Below, one piece after another: positions 46,769 through 59,211 of a stretch of DNA of 64,000 bases. Origin of the DNA: Zhengitettix transpicula (lineage: Eukaryota; Arthropoda; Insecta; Orthoptera; Tetrigidae); the NCBI GenBank assembly GCA_037074705.1, contig CM073593.1:19991001-20055000 (forward strand). The letters run 5' to 3'. A model generated the notes under the pieces. The model had not been told where the DNA came from and did no database searches. It was given only the letters and a program-made list of their open reading frames with translations. Position 1 is the stretch's first letter; every line of letters begins with the position of its first letter. Made by a program: the position numbers and the translations under genes.

Positions 46769-49273
46769 CATAGGCGCCGACAGTGGGGTACAAGAGGGTG
46801 CATTTGCACCCCTCTGGCATAAAAGAAAATACACAAAAAATATTAAGAAATAATTTTTTTTTTAAGTCTCTGAATAAAAACTTAAGGCATCTAGGTTGGT
46901 GTCCAAATTTGTTCATCAATTTATCAATGAATTTAGTGTCCTCCTCTACTCTTTTTCCTCTTAACACTGAGCATGCACAGGCCACTTAGCCTCGCGTCTC
47001 CCAACGTTGGTCGATTCCACGTCTTGACACGTCGTTACGTACAAAATGTACTTTCAATTCTACATGTGATTGCTTCGCATACCGCTGGGTATGAGAAATA
47101 AAATCTGCGTATTCAACAAGGGATTCACTCTCTTCATCATCTCGTACCAAGTTGTAGCCTGGGCAATAAAATGCTATTTTGTGTGTTGAAGAAAAGAATA
47201 AAAACAACAGTCCAATATGCACTAAAAATGATGGGAGACAAGCCTATTCCAGAAGACTGGAGGGAAAAATAGTACAAGTGTAGAAGAGGAATGAATGAAG
47301 AGAATTTTTGCAAGGAAGTCGACATCTTCAAGGAAATATCCTACGCTGGCAATCTGTCACGGAGACAGCAGGTGGTTGTTGCTAAGTTAAGAACTGTCCA
47401 TTCTAACCTCACACACTCCTTTCAATTCTCTTGATCACCGCAACATACGTGTGACGTATGCAAGGCTGCCCTGACGATCCAGCATGGTCCTCTACGACTG
47501 CACAAAGCACGACAGGACTAGAAGAGCCACAATTCAGAAATACACGAGAAGGGAGATCCTCAGCAGCGTCAATAAATAACCTACTAAAGTTTAGCAAGGA
47601 AACCGGCATTCAAGATCTAATCTAAATAGACAATGAATCTAAGACTAAGAATAAAACGTATAGTTTATATGAACTAATAGTAATAATTTCATGTAGTAGG
47701 TATGGCAAGTCGCCAATGACTTTTCTGTTGGCGCGACTATAAACAATAAATTTTAAAAAAAATCTATTTATCAGAGATGAAATGATAGAATCTACCTATA
47801 TACTACTTTACAATAACTGTTATACAATAACGAATTATACAAATGAACATCACAATTTTTATATTTGGCCGGCGGAATATTATAAAGGAATAACGATTTA
47901 GAATTTGGTCGGCTAGCATAATAAAATTTGATTGTATCTACTATTATTTCTTATTTCATATATTTTTTAATCTCATTTTTCTCTGTGTACTGGTTATAAA
48001 CAAAACAGTAAATAATTTTGGATAGACACACACACACAATATACCTCGAGTGCATGTATTAATATGAGGAGCATCATCATCAGACTGATCACATCAGTCT
48101 TACGCTTTTTACATCTTATGTCGTTCATAATTTGAACAAAGATTCATAATTCCTTCCGTACGATCACTCACTCACCTTGTGGCTACTAGATTAACTACGT
48201 AATACAATATTTTGTTTTGAGTGTAAATGGCAGATAAATGGAGCGACTACTTTTTAAGTTGCTTCGTTCCGGCAAAAAAGGATTTGCTCCAGCTCTGCTC
48301 CATTCTCCGGTTAAAATATACATTAATTAAAATAAAATTTAATTTTTTCTTTCATATATAAGTAAATATAAAACTTTTTTATTTACAACTTATAATATTA
48401 TTAAGAAAATTAACAATCTAAAATTTTACAAACAATTAATTTAAAAAATTCAATACAATTGGAATTTAAATAATTTTCAAAAATTTACCATGCATTATTC
48501 GTTGACTTTAATAAATAAAATAATTTTTCCACAACCTGTGTAATTTTACCTAATATTTGTATTATTCGTCATTCTTTAATCCATCTCAAATGGCCAGTTG
48601 AAGAGCGTGAATCCTAAACCTTATTAGTTGAATTTTTTTGTTATTATCATTAGTCCATGCTGCCTATATGTTGCCACTCTTGCGATATGTTTACATTAAT
48701 TTCTTCGTTATAAAGTGCTTACATCCTTTTTATCCTGGGAAATATTTTTATGATCGCCAAGTTTATTTACATTATCTACCAAATACTTAGCCTTTGTTTT
48801 TAATCTATTTAAATTTTCTTTAATTTCATTTTTCACAAAAAAAAGGCCTTGTTTAAGTATCCAATGTTTTTATTTCAGTTTTCTCATTCCAAAATTGTAC
48901 ATTGATGACAAAACCATTATATTTCTGCGGGTTGCAGAATCTCGCATTTAAGAGCGTAATTGTCATTTTAAAGTTTTTCTTAGTGAAATAGTATAGTACT
49001 ACAGTGTGAACCGGCCCCGATCGCGATTGGAGAAGTCCCCCCCCCCCCAGCTCTCTCACAACCAAATCCCGGGTGACAGGTGGGACTCTCAAAAATGTTG
49101 CGATGCATATTCAAATACCCGCGCGATTTGAATTTGACATTACATAAATGTCTAATTTTATATGCCTACCTACAATTATATGGATGCACTATTATAAACT
49201 ATATTTTATTAGTTAATAGTATAGTGTGTAGATGCAATTCACCCCCCTGAAAATAATCCTGGCGGCGCCCATG
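46769..49273. mobile_element. hAT-type transposon, 2505 bp, with 8-bp target-site duplication
   Basis: TCTATCTG occurs at 46761-46768 and 49274-49281, exactly flanking the element: an 8-base duplication as made by hAT transposases. The ends are imperfect inverted repeats: CATAGGCGCCGACAG on the left against CATGGGCGCCGCCAG (complement of the right end), 13 of 15 matching. No transposase motif was recognised inside, so the copy is probably non-autonomous. It carries a Jockey-like 3' fragment at 47220-47760 and interrupts a gypsy pol relic. Confidence 0.82.
47220..47760 (+). mobile_element. Jockey-clade retrotransposon 3' end inside the hAT element
   Basis: The frame around 47330-47520 reads LSRRQQVVVAKLRTVHSNLTHSF, then TCDVCKAALTIQHG. 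These are the RNase H-adjacent tail motifs of Jockey and R1 type ORF2 (Q..iltRLR.GHt.lTHs, C..C...LtI.H). It ends with LLKFSKETGIQDLI and an A-rich 3' end near 47755. Only the 3' end is present, as expected of 5'-truncated retroposition. Confidence 0.65.
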
Positions 49274-49281
49274 TCTATCTG

Positions 49282-49830
49282 TGATACTTTTTAAGTCCCT
49301 ATTACGTGACGGAATATATGCAAATATTGCATTATTTTGGGCTATTTATGCGCAGCTCCGTGAAGTAAGTCGGAAATGCGGCGTCTAATAGTGTCGGATG
49401 AACCCTATGGAAATATTACAAATGTACTAAAGTCTGTACTCTCTACATGTTATTCTTTGAAACTCAAGGATTTTTGTAATTTTAGGATAGTTTAAAGGAA
49501 TAAGCTACTGATCACATTGTTGTTCACGGTGTATGTTTTCTGTAGTAACCAATGTGATTTCCAAAACACGGGACAATGTATCAGCAACACTGTTGTCAAT
49601 TCCTGACATTGCTGCCTGGGATTCGCCTTTTTAACTTTTTTTAAATTGAAGGCAAAAGTTATAAGCTTGTGATTGGTGAAAATGATGGTTTTTCTGTCTT
49701 TGATCATGTATTTGTGAGTTTTGTGCCTTCGTAAATATGCTAATAGTTCTCTATCATAATTTCTGTAAGAACATTAAGTGAGGGACAGTTATTATGAACA
49801 AAAAACTGAGTGTTTGGAGTTTATCATCCA
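49282..49830 (-). mobile_element. Ty3/gypsy RNase H and pre-integrase relic (right of the hAT insertion)
   Basis: On the minus strand 49707-49560 gives IIFTNHKLITFAFN..KKANPRQQCQEL. A shifted frame then gives SGIDNSVADTLSRVLE. Together these are the TDH.pL.yAf...sPRq and G..N.vADaLSR motifs of Ty3/gypsy RNase H. The integrase part between here and 49282 is decayed. Confidence 0.75.
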
Positions 49831-49944
49831 GGTTTTATTTAAAGTTAGGTCGTGATGAATTCTGATCCAGTGAATTGTAGGTGAAGCCAGGCTATGGCTA
49901 TATATGCAATAGATAGAAGAATCTCATACTGGACCTGGAATCAG

Positions 49945-50105
49945 GTGGTGCAGTGGTTAGAATGTTGATTACTAAACAGTAGACCCAGATTGAATTCCCA
50001 GTCCAGCTGAGATTTTTCCATCCTGATCCTTTAATACAGATATCATGGCTTTATGGTGGAGTTTCATTAAAAACTTTCCTTCTATTCTTTCTGAATTTAT
50101 AATTT
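49945..50105 (+). mobile_element. tRNA-derived SINE, family C
   Basis: TGGTGCAGTGGTTAGAATG (A box) and AGATTGAATTCCC (B box, decayed from GGTTCGAATCC) are spaced as in tRNA-type SINE heads. TCCAGCTGAGATTTTTCC follows, then a pyrimidine-rich body. Confidence 0.6.
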
Positions 50106-50523
50106 TTTTTCAATATCAGAGATAAATGGAAGGAAATAGTTGTTTAAGGACTTGTAGTCATGGAGGTAAGTATTTTCGCAAACATTAAATAACTGTATAA
50201 ACTTCATTCTCAATGTGACATATAATTAAAACAAATTATGGGAATGGCACTATCAGCAGGGAATATGGCTACATAATAAAACAGGGTAAAATTACTAGTA
50301 TATTACAAGTGATATTGAGAGGTTGCATTCAGAGAAAATTAATTAAGTACATATTTTTTTATTGCCTCTACATGATAGAATAAATCTCTTAGAAAAATCA
50401 ACATTTTTTATTACACTTATCAAACACAAAATTTCTTTGAAACAAACAATATTAAATAAATTAATATGTCTGCTATTTAAAATTATTCTTGGCTGTAGAG
50501 AAACATAAACTCTCAAAAAAAAT

Positions 50524-53500
50524 TTATTCAACCTGTAATGAACTAATGTCTTTTCCAAGTTCATCTACTAATTCCCATTCACGATGAAGTTCAGGTACAA
50601 CATTTGTAAAGAGAAAATCCCAGTTCCATTGTTCATCTGCCTGAGAGAAAAAAAGTTTCATAAACATAAAACAGAGAAGATCTGAAAAACAGACATTGTA
50701 CAATAGTAATATATGTATGTAATGTATTTTAAATGATAATGTCTCTAATAATTTTAAATATATATTCTGTATATATATATATATATAATTCATAAGGACA
50801 GGAAAGAGAGAAAGTGAATCAGTTGCTGAAATTTGGAGCAGGTGTCAACATGACAGGCAAGAAGAAACATTTAATTTCCAAAGCACAATGCTACTTTTCA
50901 TGAGATAGCTCAGCACTCTTTGTTGGTTGACCAAAAAATTGAACCATTTCCTGCCTGACAGCAGATTCACTGTCTTGAGGATGGGGCTTGCTTAGGCCTT
51001 GAAAATTTTAAATGCACTTTACTGTCAAGAGTGGCAATGTGAACCCTCAATTCACATCAGCCATTGTTGCCTTTTATATGCTTCACAGTCCCCACACTTA
51101 AGCCAGGTTACTAGCCCTGTGATTAGTAACCTAAAAATCAAAAAAAACATTACCTGTCTCTCCTCCCACATAATTTACTCTGCCCCACTTTCTATATCAG
51201 CCAAATAAAGTGACCTCTTCCTGAACACACTGATAACTGCGAACCACTGTCAAACCATCTAAAACCCAATTCCCAATAGCAACTCATGCCTAAAGCCACA
51301 ACACCAACAATTTGGATGAATTCTTCACATTAACCCTCCTTAAAGCCTTAAGAATAATGTTTTCCTGAGAAACACTTAGAAACCGTGATCATAATTGCTT
51401 ATTTAAAAAATTATTGTAAAATATTAAAGTCAAATCAGCAGATAAAAATATGTCTTTCAACTTGAAACTGTTTGGTAGATAATGAAAAGTGAGACAAAAA
51501 AGTTATTTCAACAAGAAGCAAGATTAAATTACAGCGCATGAGAAAATCTTATCAGTTCATTAATTACTTTTTATTTTTGTCACAAAAACTAATCAGAAAT
51601 AATGGTAAATTACAAATGGAAGCAGTGCACATACTTAGAGAAACTTTACCTGGCAGCATAAGGAATCTTTGTTTTACATCATTTTACGTCATTAAGGAAA
51701 TAGTATATTCCTCAGATAAATCAAGTATGGTTATAAAAAGCAATGCAGATATAATCATTCCCACATTAACTTACTTATGTAATCAGTCATTGTCAAGTGG
51801 AATATTTTCTGATAGGCTATAATATATTACAGCTTTGTCAGTGTTTAAGGAAGGAAGTATGTAAAACTTAATAAATTACCAACCAATATTCTTCTATAAC
51901 ATCTAAAATATTTGAAAATATGGTTCACAGTAGGGTTGTTGATCACTTAATAAGTATAAGTTGCTTACAAACTATCAATTTGGATTGAGAAAAAAAGTTC
52001 AATTTACAAATCTTCTTTTACACAATCTTTGAACTAAAGAAAAACTTATCTAGGGAACAGGAAACAAAGAGTTCCATTGCAAGGCACAATCTCAGGACAA
52101 AATTTCCACACTAAGCTGTGGCAATTATAGACTGGTGTTTCTCTACTTCACATCAATTATCTAAATAAATGGCCTACCAAAGCAATAAATTCTTTCTCTG
52201 AAACTATACTCTTTGCATAAACTAGTATTATAGTATAAAGATAGCTTAGAGAAATCTGCAAATGAGAATTAAACTAGATGCATCATTGATTTTCAATTAA
52301 TTTTCAGTTAATTGTGAAAAACTCATTTCATACAGCTTCAGACAGACAATGTTACATTGAATTCAGTAACATCAGCAACATGTAATTGTGTTATATGTTA
52401 AATGGAATGCACAATATTCTTAGGGAACAATAAATGAATTTGGAAAGACCACATTAATATTCTTCGAAAGGATCTAGGTTTTACCACCTTTGCTGTTAGA
52501 ATTATGTCAAGTTGCAGTGATCCTAATTAAAGAAAATTTATTTTGCATACTTTTACTCTTCAGTGACAAATGAACCACCAATGTTCTGGGGTAATACTTT
52601 CAGGGATAGACAAAGTTTTTAATCTGCAGAAACAAATTGTTTGAATATTGAGTCAATTTTGATCAAAAACATCTTACAGGGGATTATGTTCAAAACAATG
52701 AGAATACTTACTTCCATGCCAGCATATGCAACTGTTATGATACTTGTGATTAGCCATCTACTCACAAACAACTCAGATACACATATATTTAATACAACAA
52801 ACATAAACAGCTTACACATGCAAGAGAAATCTCTAACCATTGCAGAAAAAGGAGAAGAGTACAATGCTATCAGTATTTTCAATTGACTCCTATTTTCCAT
52901 TAAACGATAAAAAATAATACAAGCAAGTTGAAACATGAACTAACTACATTTTTAATTATGCACACCTTCTCATCCATAAATTGATTTACAAAGTTTTGCA
53001 TACACTAGTATAGAAGGCAACATTCCAAAATGTACTGCTATTACCTTATTATGAATAAATGTTAACATATAATTAACCTTTAATTTGAATACATAAACTC
53101 AAATCACTTGAAGTTCTGCTTCTTTATGGGGTCTATGGCTTATTATTATATACTAAGATAGATAAGGAACAGAAGAATAAACTTGAAAGACAAATACACT
53201 AGACATTGGAATCATATGTAGAAATATCATGTGGAAAAATAGTAATTTAATTTGTTTCCTAATATTATTTTATTTTCAAGATGTATTATACCTCCTGAAC
53301 ATCTGCCTCTAGGCTGAGACACTTTGTAAGAAGCCGTAAGTTAACTTCTTCTAAACTTGCAAAAGCTGCATGTTTAAAGAGATCTGAGTCCAAATCCTTG
53401 TATGTTGTTATACGGTTGACACTAACTCTGAAATGAAAAGTCTCTACTGAAAATTTATTTGTATTAAATGCAATTATCTTAAAACAATGGTGCACTTACA

Positions 53501-56500
53501 AAGGAGCATCTGCTATAGCAGAAGAAACATCATCCTGTAACTCTTCAAGATCAGGTATGATGGGAATATCTGCAAGATGCAATTTTTTGGTTGAATATTT
53601 TATAAAACATTTAATGAAAAACAAATTTTATATTAGCCAATAATTAATTTGTGTGTAATGAAGAATAAATATGTTGAAAGCAATATAGAAAATGAAAAGA
53701 AAAAGAGAAACTGGAGATGAAGACCTATTACAAATAATTGAAGTGATGTATTGACAAAACATATAATTCCTATTAAAAAAAAATTCTGACATTAAAAATC
53801 TGTTGGAGTGATGTATGTTTTTTTCATAAAAAGAATTCTTGTGATGCAAACAGTTTAAAATATACAATTTTCTTTTATATTTTAAATTTTAGTGCTTCTT
53901 AAAATGAGCCCAATGAACATTTAGATCGTCCTGTGTAAATGATTCACATGTCAATGTACAATAAACTATTTTCAAATCTTATTAACCAAACTCAAGTTGA
54001 ATTACATGCAATGAAACAGACAAATTGCAAAATACCAACATACAATTGTACTTAACTACTCATAGAACATAGAGAGAGTATTTGTTAACAGTTAAAAGTG
54101 ATTCAGAAAATTATATTTTACCAAGCACAGTGATGTATCAAATAGGGTAAGAAATAGAAATATATCACTTGTATACATTTTTGTTTCTATTTAATACAAT
54201 AAATACTCACCATCATCAGAATCATCTCTATCATTTGCAGTTGCTCGAAATCTTTCTCTGAAATATAAAAATCATATTGTAAAGCCTAGTTTATTAGAAC
54301 ATGGCATGCATTGTTATAATACAGACCATACTTGGGATAATTATACAACACATAGTAGTTACAACATTTTTTAAAAATTGTTGAGAAAATATATTACATT
54401 TTAAAACCTTCAATTTTTCTTACTGTTCAATGAGATTACTGCTACTGCGTCTTCTGAAAACAAAAAAGAATCAGAATGAAGCAACAGTCAGATTCAGGAA
54501 CAAATTATGGAATGGCCATAAAATTTCTTTATATAACTTTCTTTTTAATAAAATAACAATTTGCTCATAAAGTTATTAACAGCCATTGAAAATAGTAGAA
54601 AAACTTACTTTCCAGATTTTGAGCTTTCATCTGCCCATCCACCAGTTTTTTTGGACTTAGGTGGTGCTGTACGTAGTGTTTCATCTGGACTCTGAAACAT
54701 GTTAAACTCATAAAAAATAATAATGGAATAAAGAATTTTTTTTAACTGTATTTAATACAATTATCATAAGAATCATTTACCATTCATATGCATATAGTGT
54801 TGGAGTTTTACTTATTAAAGAAAGGATAAACTTACAACAATGGTAATACTGTACATGTGGAAAAGACTAAATGATTGAATTTTACCATTTTTCTTTCTTT
54901 AGATGCAACTGTAAAGTACATTGAGTATATTGAAATTATTATAATAATTAATATTAATTTCAAGTTAGGCAATTTTACATTTTAAAGAAAACCCATAAAT
55001 TTAAACTACAAAAATAATAAACATTTGAACTGGCTACATTGTGCATCAAAAACACACTTAAGGAAATTTTTCTTAAAAATTTGTTTATTGAAATTACAGG
55101 AAATACATAATATTTGAGTAATTTGTTTACACCAAATTTGTTATTTTACACTTTTGCAACTGAAGAGATTCAAAGAAAAGGGATAATACATTGTCATTAT
55201 TAATTTTATTAAATTGACTGATTTACTTATTTATTATTGATTCAATTTATGTCAGATAAATATAACTATTAATAAATATTGTACAAGATAAACTTTTTAC
55301 TGTGTCTGACTGAGGATGACACTTAAATTATTTACTCATTCATTGTTTAATCCAATAATTTTCAATAAAGTAAATAGATATTGTGTAAAATAATGTAATA
55401 AATTTATTTTCATTTTTTGTAAATAATACATATTTACATACTTCTTTATCAGCATTATTAACTCAACTATAGTAGTCTTAAATGGTTCATTATATTTATT
55501 TTTGGATGCAACTGACTTATGGCCATGTTACATTGAATGTGACTATAGTAGTCTTAAATACATTGCATATATCAATCATAAAATGTAAAACTATGATTTC
55601 AGAAGATATTTTCATTCTTACATGAAGAGAGCCTCTAGAAAACTTTCCAGATATTCCAAATGAACTTGAAGGTGGGCTATCCAACAAGTCTTCAGTTGAA
55701 CCAGATTCATCACGTGAACTGCTTGGCCCTCCAGCTCTACGACCTTTCTTGGGCGCTATCTGTTTAGTGTAAATTATTGAGTCCAGTAACAATTTTATAT
55801 ATAAAAAACATATATATATATATTGTAACAGTAAGGATGTGACATTGTCAAAAATAATTGCAATATTGGTATGGAAAGAACAGAGAGATAGGTTGTGGCT
55901 TACCTGAAAGTGAAGTGCGGTGTCGCCATGAGAAACTGAAGGTTGTTCTTCAAATTTTCGGAGGCTCTGAGCCTCCTTCTTCAGGAAGGAGTGTTACACC
56001 ATTCCGTGCACCAGCCGGCTGCGGACTGCGGAGTTTTGACCACTGCACGGCCAGTAGCCCATAAACAATCAACACCCCCACCAAGCCACTAACTTTCTCT
56101 CTCAAGGGAAGGTTGTGGCATAGGAAAGGTTAGGATACAGATCATTCATACAAAGCATCCCATGTATACATGTATGCTTGAACATACAAATACACATAAA
56201 CATACACAGACACACACACATGTATGCATACTTATACATACATGAGCATGCTCATACATACTCACATGGTCTCATGAAAGTGGGGATGGTACGTAGGAAG
56301 GGCACTATTTACAGGATGTTGAGTCCGGGGCTTTGCCTGGACTGCAAAACATGTTGGAAAGATAGTTCCCATAGATGGAGTTCTGCCTCTGATGAATAAG
56401 CTTTCAGGATGGTGAGTGTGAAGCATTGGTCGAAATTGTTTATGTTGTGGTTTTGGGCGTGAGCAACTACTGGGAATTGGATTTTAGATAGTTTGACAGT

Positions 56501-59180
56501 GCTGCGGTGGTTGGCTATATGTTCAGGGAGGGGTCTTTTGGTTTGGCCTATATAGAATGCAGGGCAGAGTCTGCAGTTAATTTGGTAGATGGTGTGGATG
56601 AGAGGCAGGTGATATTTTCTTTGATTTTGAATGTTTAGTGTGATTATGAAAGGTTGTGGTGGGCTGTAAGATAGGGCAGACATGGCATCTGCTCCTACCA
56701 CAAGGTTTGCGACCGGCAGGGTGGGCGGGTGGGGGTTTTGCACAGGTGGACAAGTAAATTTTGGAGGTTGGGTGGGCGTCTGAAGGCAACCCTTGGGCAG
56801 GTGGGGAGTATAGTGGGGAGGATGGTGGTTTTCAATTCAGGGTTAGATTGCAGTCCAGTGTATGCTAGGTGGAGAATGGAATTGATTTTTTGTAGTCCAG
56901 GGGGGGGGGGGGGAAGTAGGTGGACGTGAGGGTGGACTACTTTTTTTGTTTTGGTCAAGAGTGGGTGTGGGTGTTTGGAGGTTTGATAGGGCCCGGGTTA
57001 TCTGTTTTTGGAAGAGGTCGCTGGGATATTTTCTATTGATGATACATATAAATATACATTATTAATTAATTTATGATAAACAGCAAAAAACATTCCATCT
57101 CACAAAGGAATCAGTATAAAAACTAGTCTGGCCAGTGACTAACACTTTTTAAAAATTGTCTAGTTTATCAAAGAGATTACCAAAAACTATCTGTTAAATA
57201 ATTTGAAGAGAATTCAAATTTAGAATAAATCTCTAAATGAAAATCAAAAAATATTTTCCAGGTGTATCTGCAGTGAAATATAATTTCAATACTAACCAAT
57301 TTATTAAGCTAAATAATTTTCCAATCAGCAGAAGTATTAAAAATAAAGATAATGTAATAAAAATATTATTAGCTAATATTGAATAAGAATATTTTAAAAA
57401 AACTGTTTGTATTTTACTGAGCACCACTGTAAAAACACAGAAATGAGTTTGGTTAATTTAGATCAATTTATTATTAAATCTCTTTTCACAGCTCTGTAAG
57501 ACAGGAAGGAAGTCTGGCTATTTCAAGAGAAAATAGATTTTTTTAAAAAATTTGATATATTCTGTTTAAAGTAAGATTGTTAAAGCTGTGCGTACTTAGT
57601 GGAACAAGAAAAATCCTTACTTAAACAGATGACCAACAAGAAGCTTTATTACATTCTTACAACAATTAGAGTTATTACTACAAAAACAATTAAAAGTAAT
57701 AATAAAATTGATAGCAGCAGAAAATATGTATTCGAAGCTTTTATCAATACTTATAATTTGAATTTGGAAACTTCCACACTTATTTCCAAAACTCATTATG
57801 TGCTGCAATATAACATTTTATTGGACTGTTAACAGTATAAAAACTTACAGATGGTGCCAATAGTTAATGGATTATTAGTTCATAAATAATGTTAATACCA
57901 AATTTATCACAACAAAAAGTAATAAAAATGAGAACATTAGACAATGAACCTTAGGAATTTTTGAAAAATTACAAACAGAAAAATTGTTGAAAGAGTCATT
58001 GACAACTAAATATCACTTAATATTGTCTGTTTCTGGGCTAATACAATATCTACTTGTTAACTATTAGAATAATTGATAACAACTGATAATTTTCTCTCTC
58101 TCTAAAGCAGGGTAGGTATGAATATTCACCTAAATAAATGAAATTCTACGAAACTGTAAAAATGTATCATTTATGGGTTAGGTTTCACTTATCAGGCATA
58201 AAAGAAAGTGTCACAATGAATTATTCATCGGGATAAATATTCAGTTAAGACTTGGCTGATATAAGGGTTGGATTTCCACAGGGTTACTATTCTAGGTTCA
58301 CATTTTTCTTATTATTTGATGCATGAAAATAAATTTCCCTAATGAATGAATGAATTCAAACTCTGAAACATTTCTTTTTAGGTGATATAAGTATACTAAT
58401 AAAAAACAATATATACTCTTTGATAGACTGCAAATAATACATTTACAATATTATTCCAAAAATGGTTTTCTGTAAATCATTTGATCCTGAACTGGAGCGC
58501 TATTTTGCCCAACTAATTCTACAGTAATATATGTGATTAATGAGGTACAAATAACAAAATTACAGAGGCTTTCACTTTGTAATACACTAAATTGGTAAAT
58601 ACGCAGTTCAGCAACAAATCCAGTGATGGTTAAATACTACAAAACTAATGCAAATGTATATTTCCAGTCCTCAATATATTATGCCATAATATTTTGGGGT
58701 AATTCACATTAAAAGCCTTTCAGGCCAAAAAAAGTGTGTGAATAGGATAATTTGTAAGGTAATTATCAGACCTCATACAGAAAGTTGTTCAAGATATTAG
58801 GATACTCACTCTATTATGGCAATTTATTTATACATTAATGATATTTGTAATAAACAATAGTGATAAATTAGTAACAACACAGGTATACATTTTTTTCTAC
58901 ACAATTAAATAAATTAAGGTATGAGTTATAAGTCTGAATCTGTTGAGAATAGAGTATACCGGAATGCATTTTTAAGTACTGTTCTTAATACTAGTACTGT
59001 GCCACACTGTGTGGATGCCCAGTACAAGTCCTGATGTGGGCTCAAGCCCCTGAATATTTGAACTTTTATTTCAGAACAGCTCAGCTAGACCTCCTGTTGA
59101 TTTCAGGTAAGTTGGCTATGCTGCCTCTCTTTCCTATCCAAATTTATTATTTAATTTGACCTTGTCACATTTTCTTTAAG

Positions 59181-59211
<31 letters not shown>

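Noticed and set aside
57599..57832. 77-codon + strand frame in IFT43 intron 1
   Set aside because: Low-complexity Lys/Ile/Asn composition, no family and no splice support.
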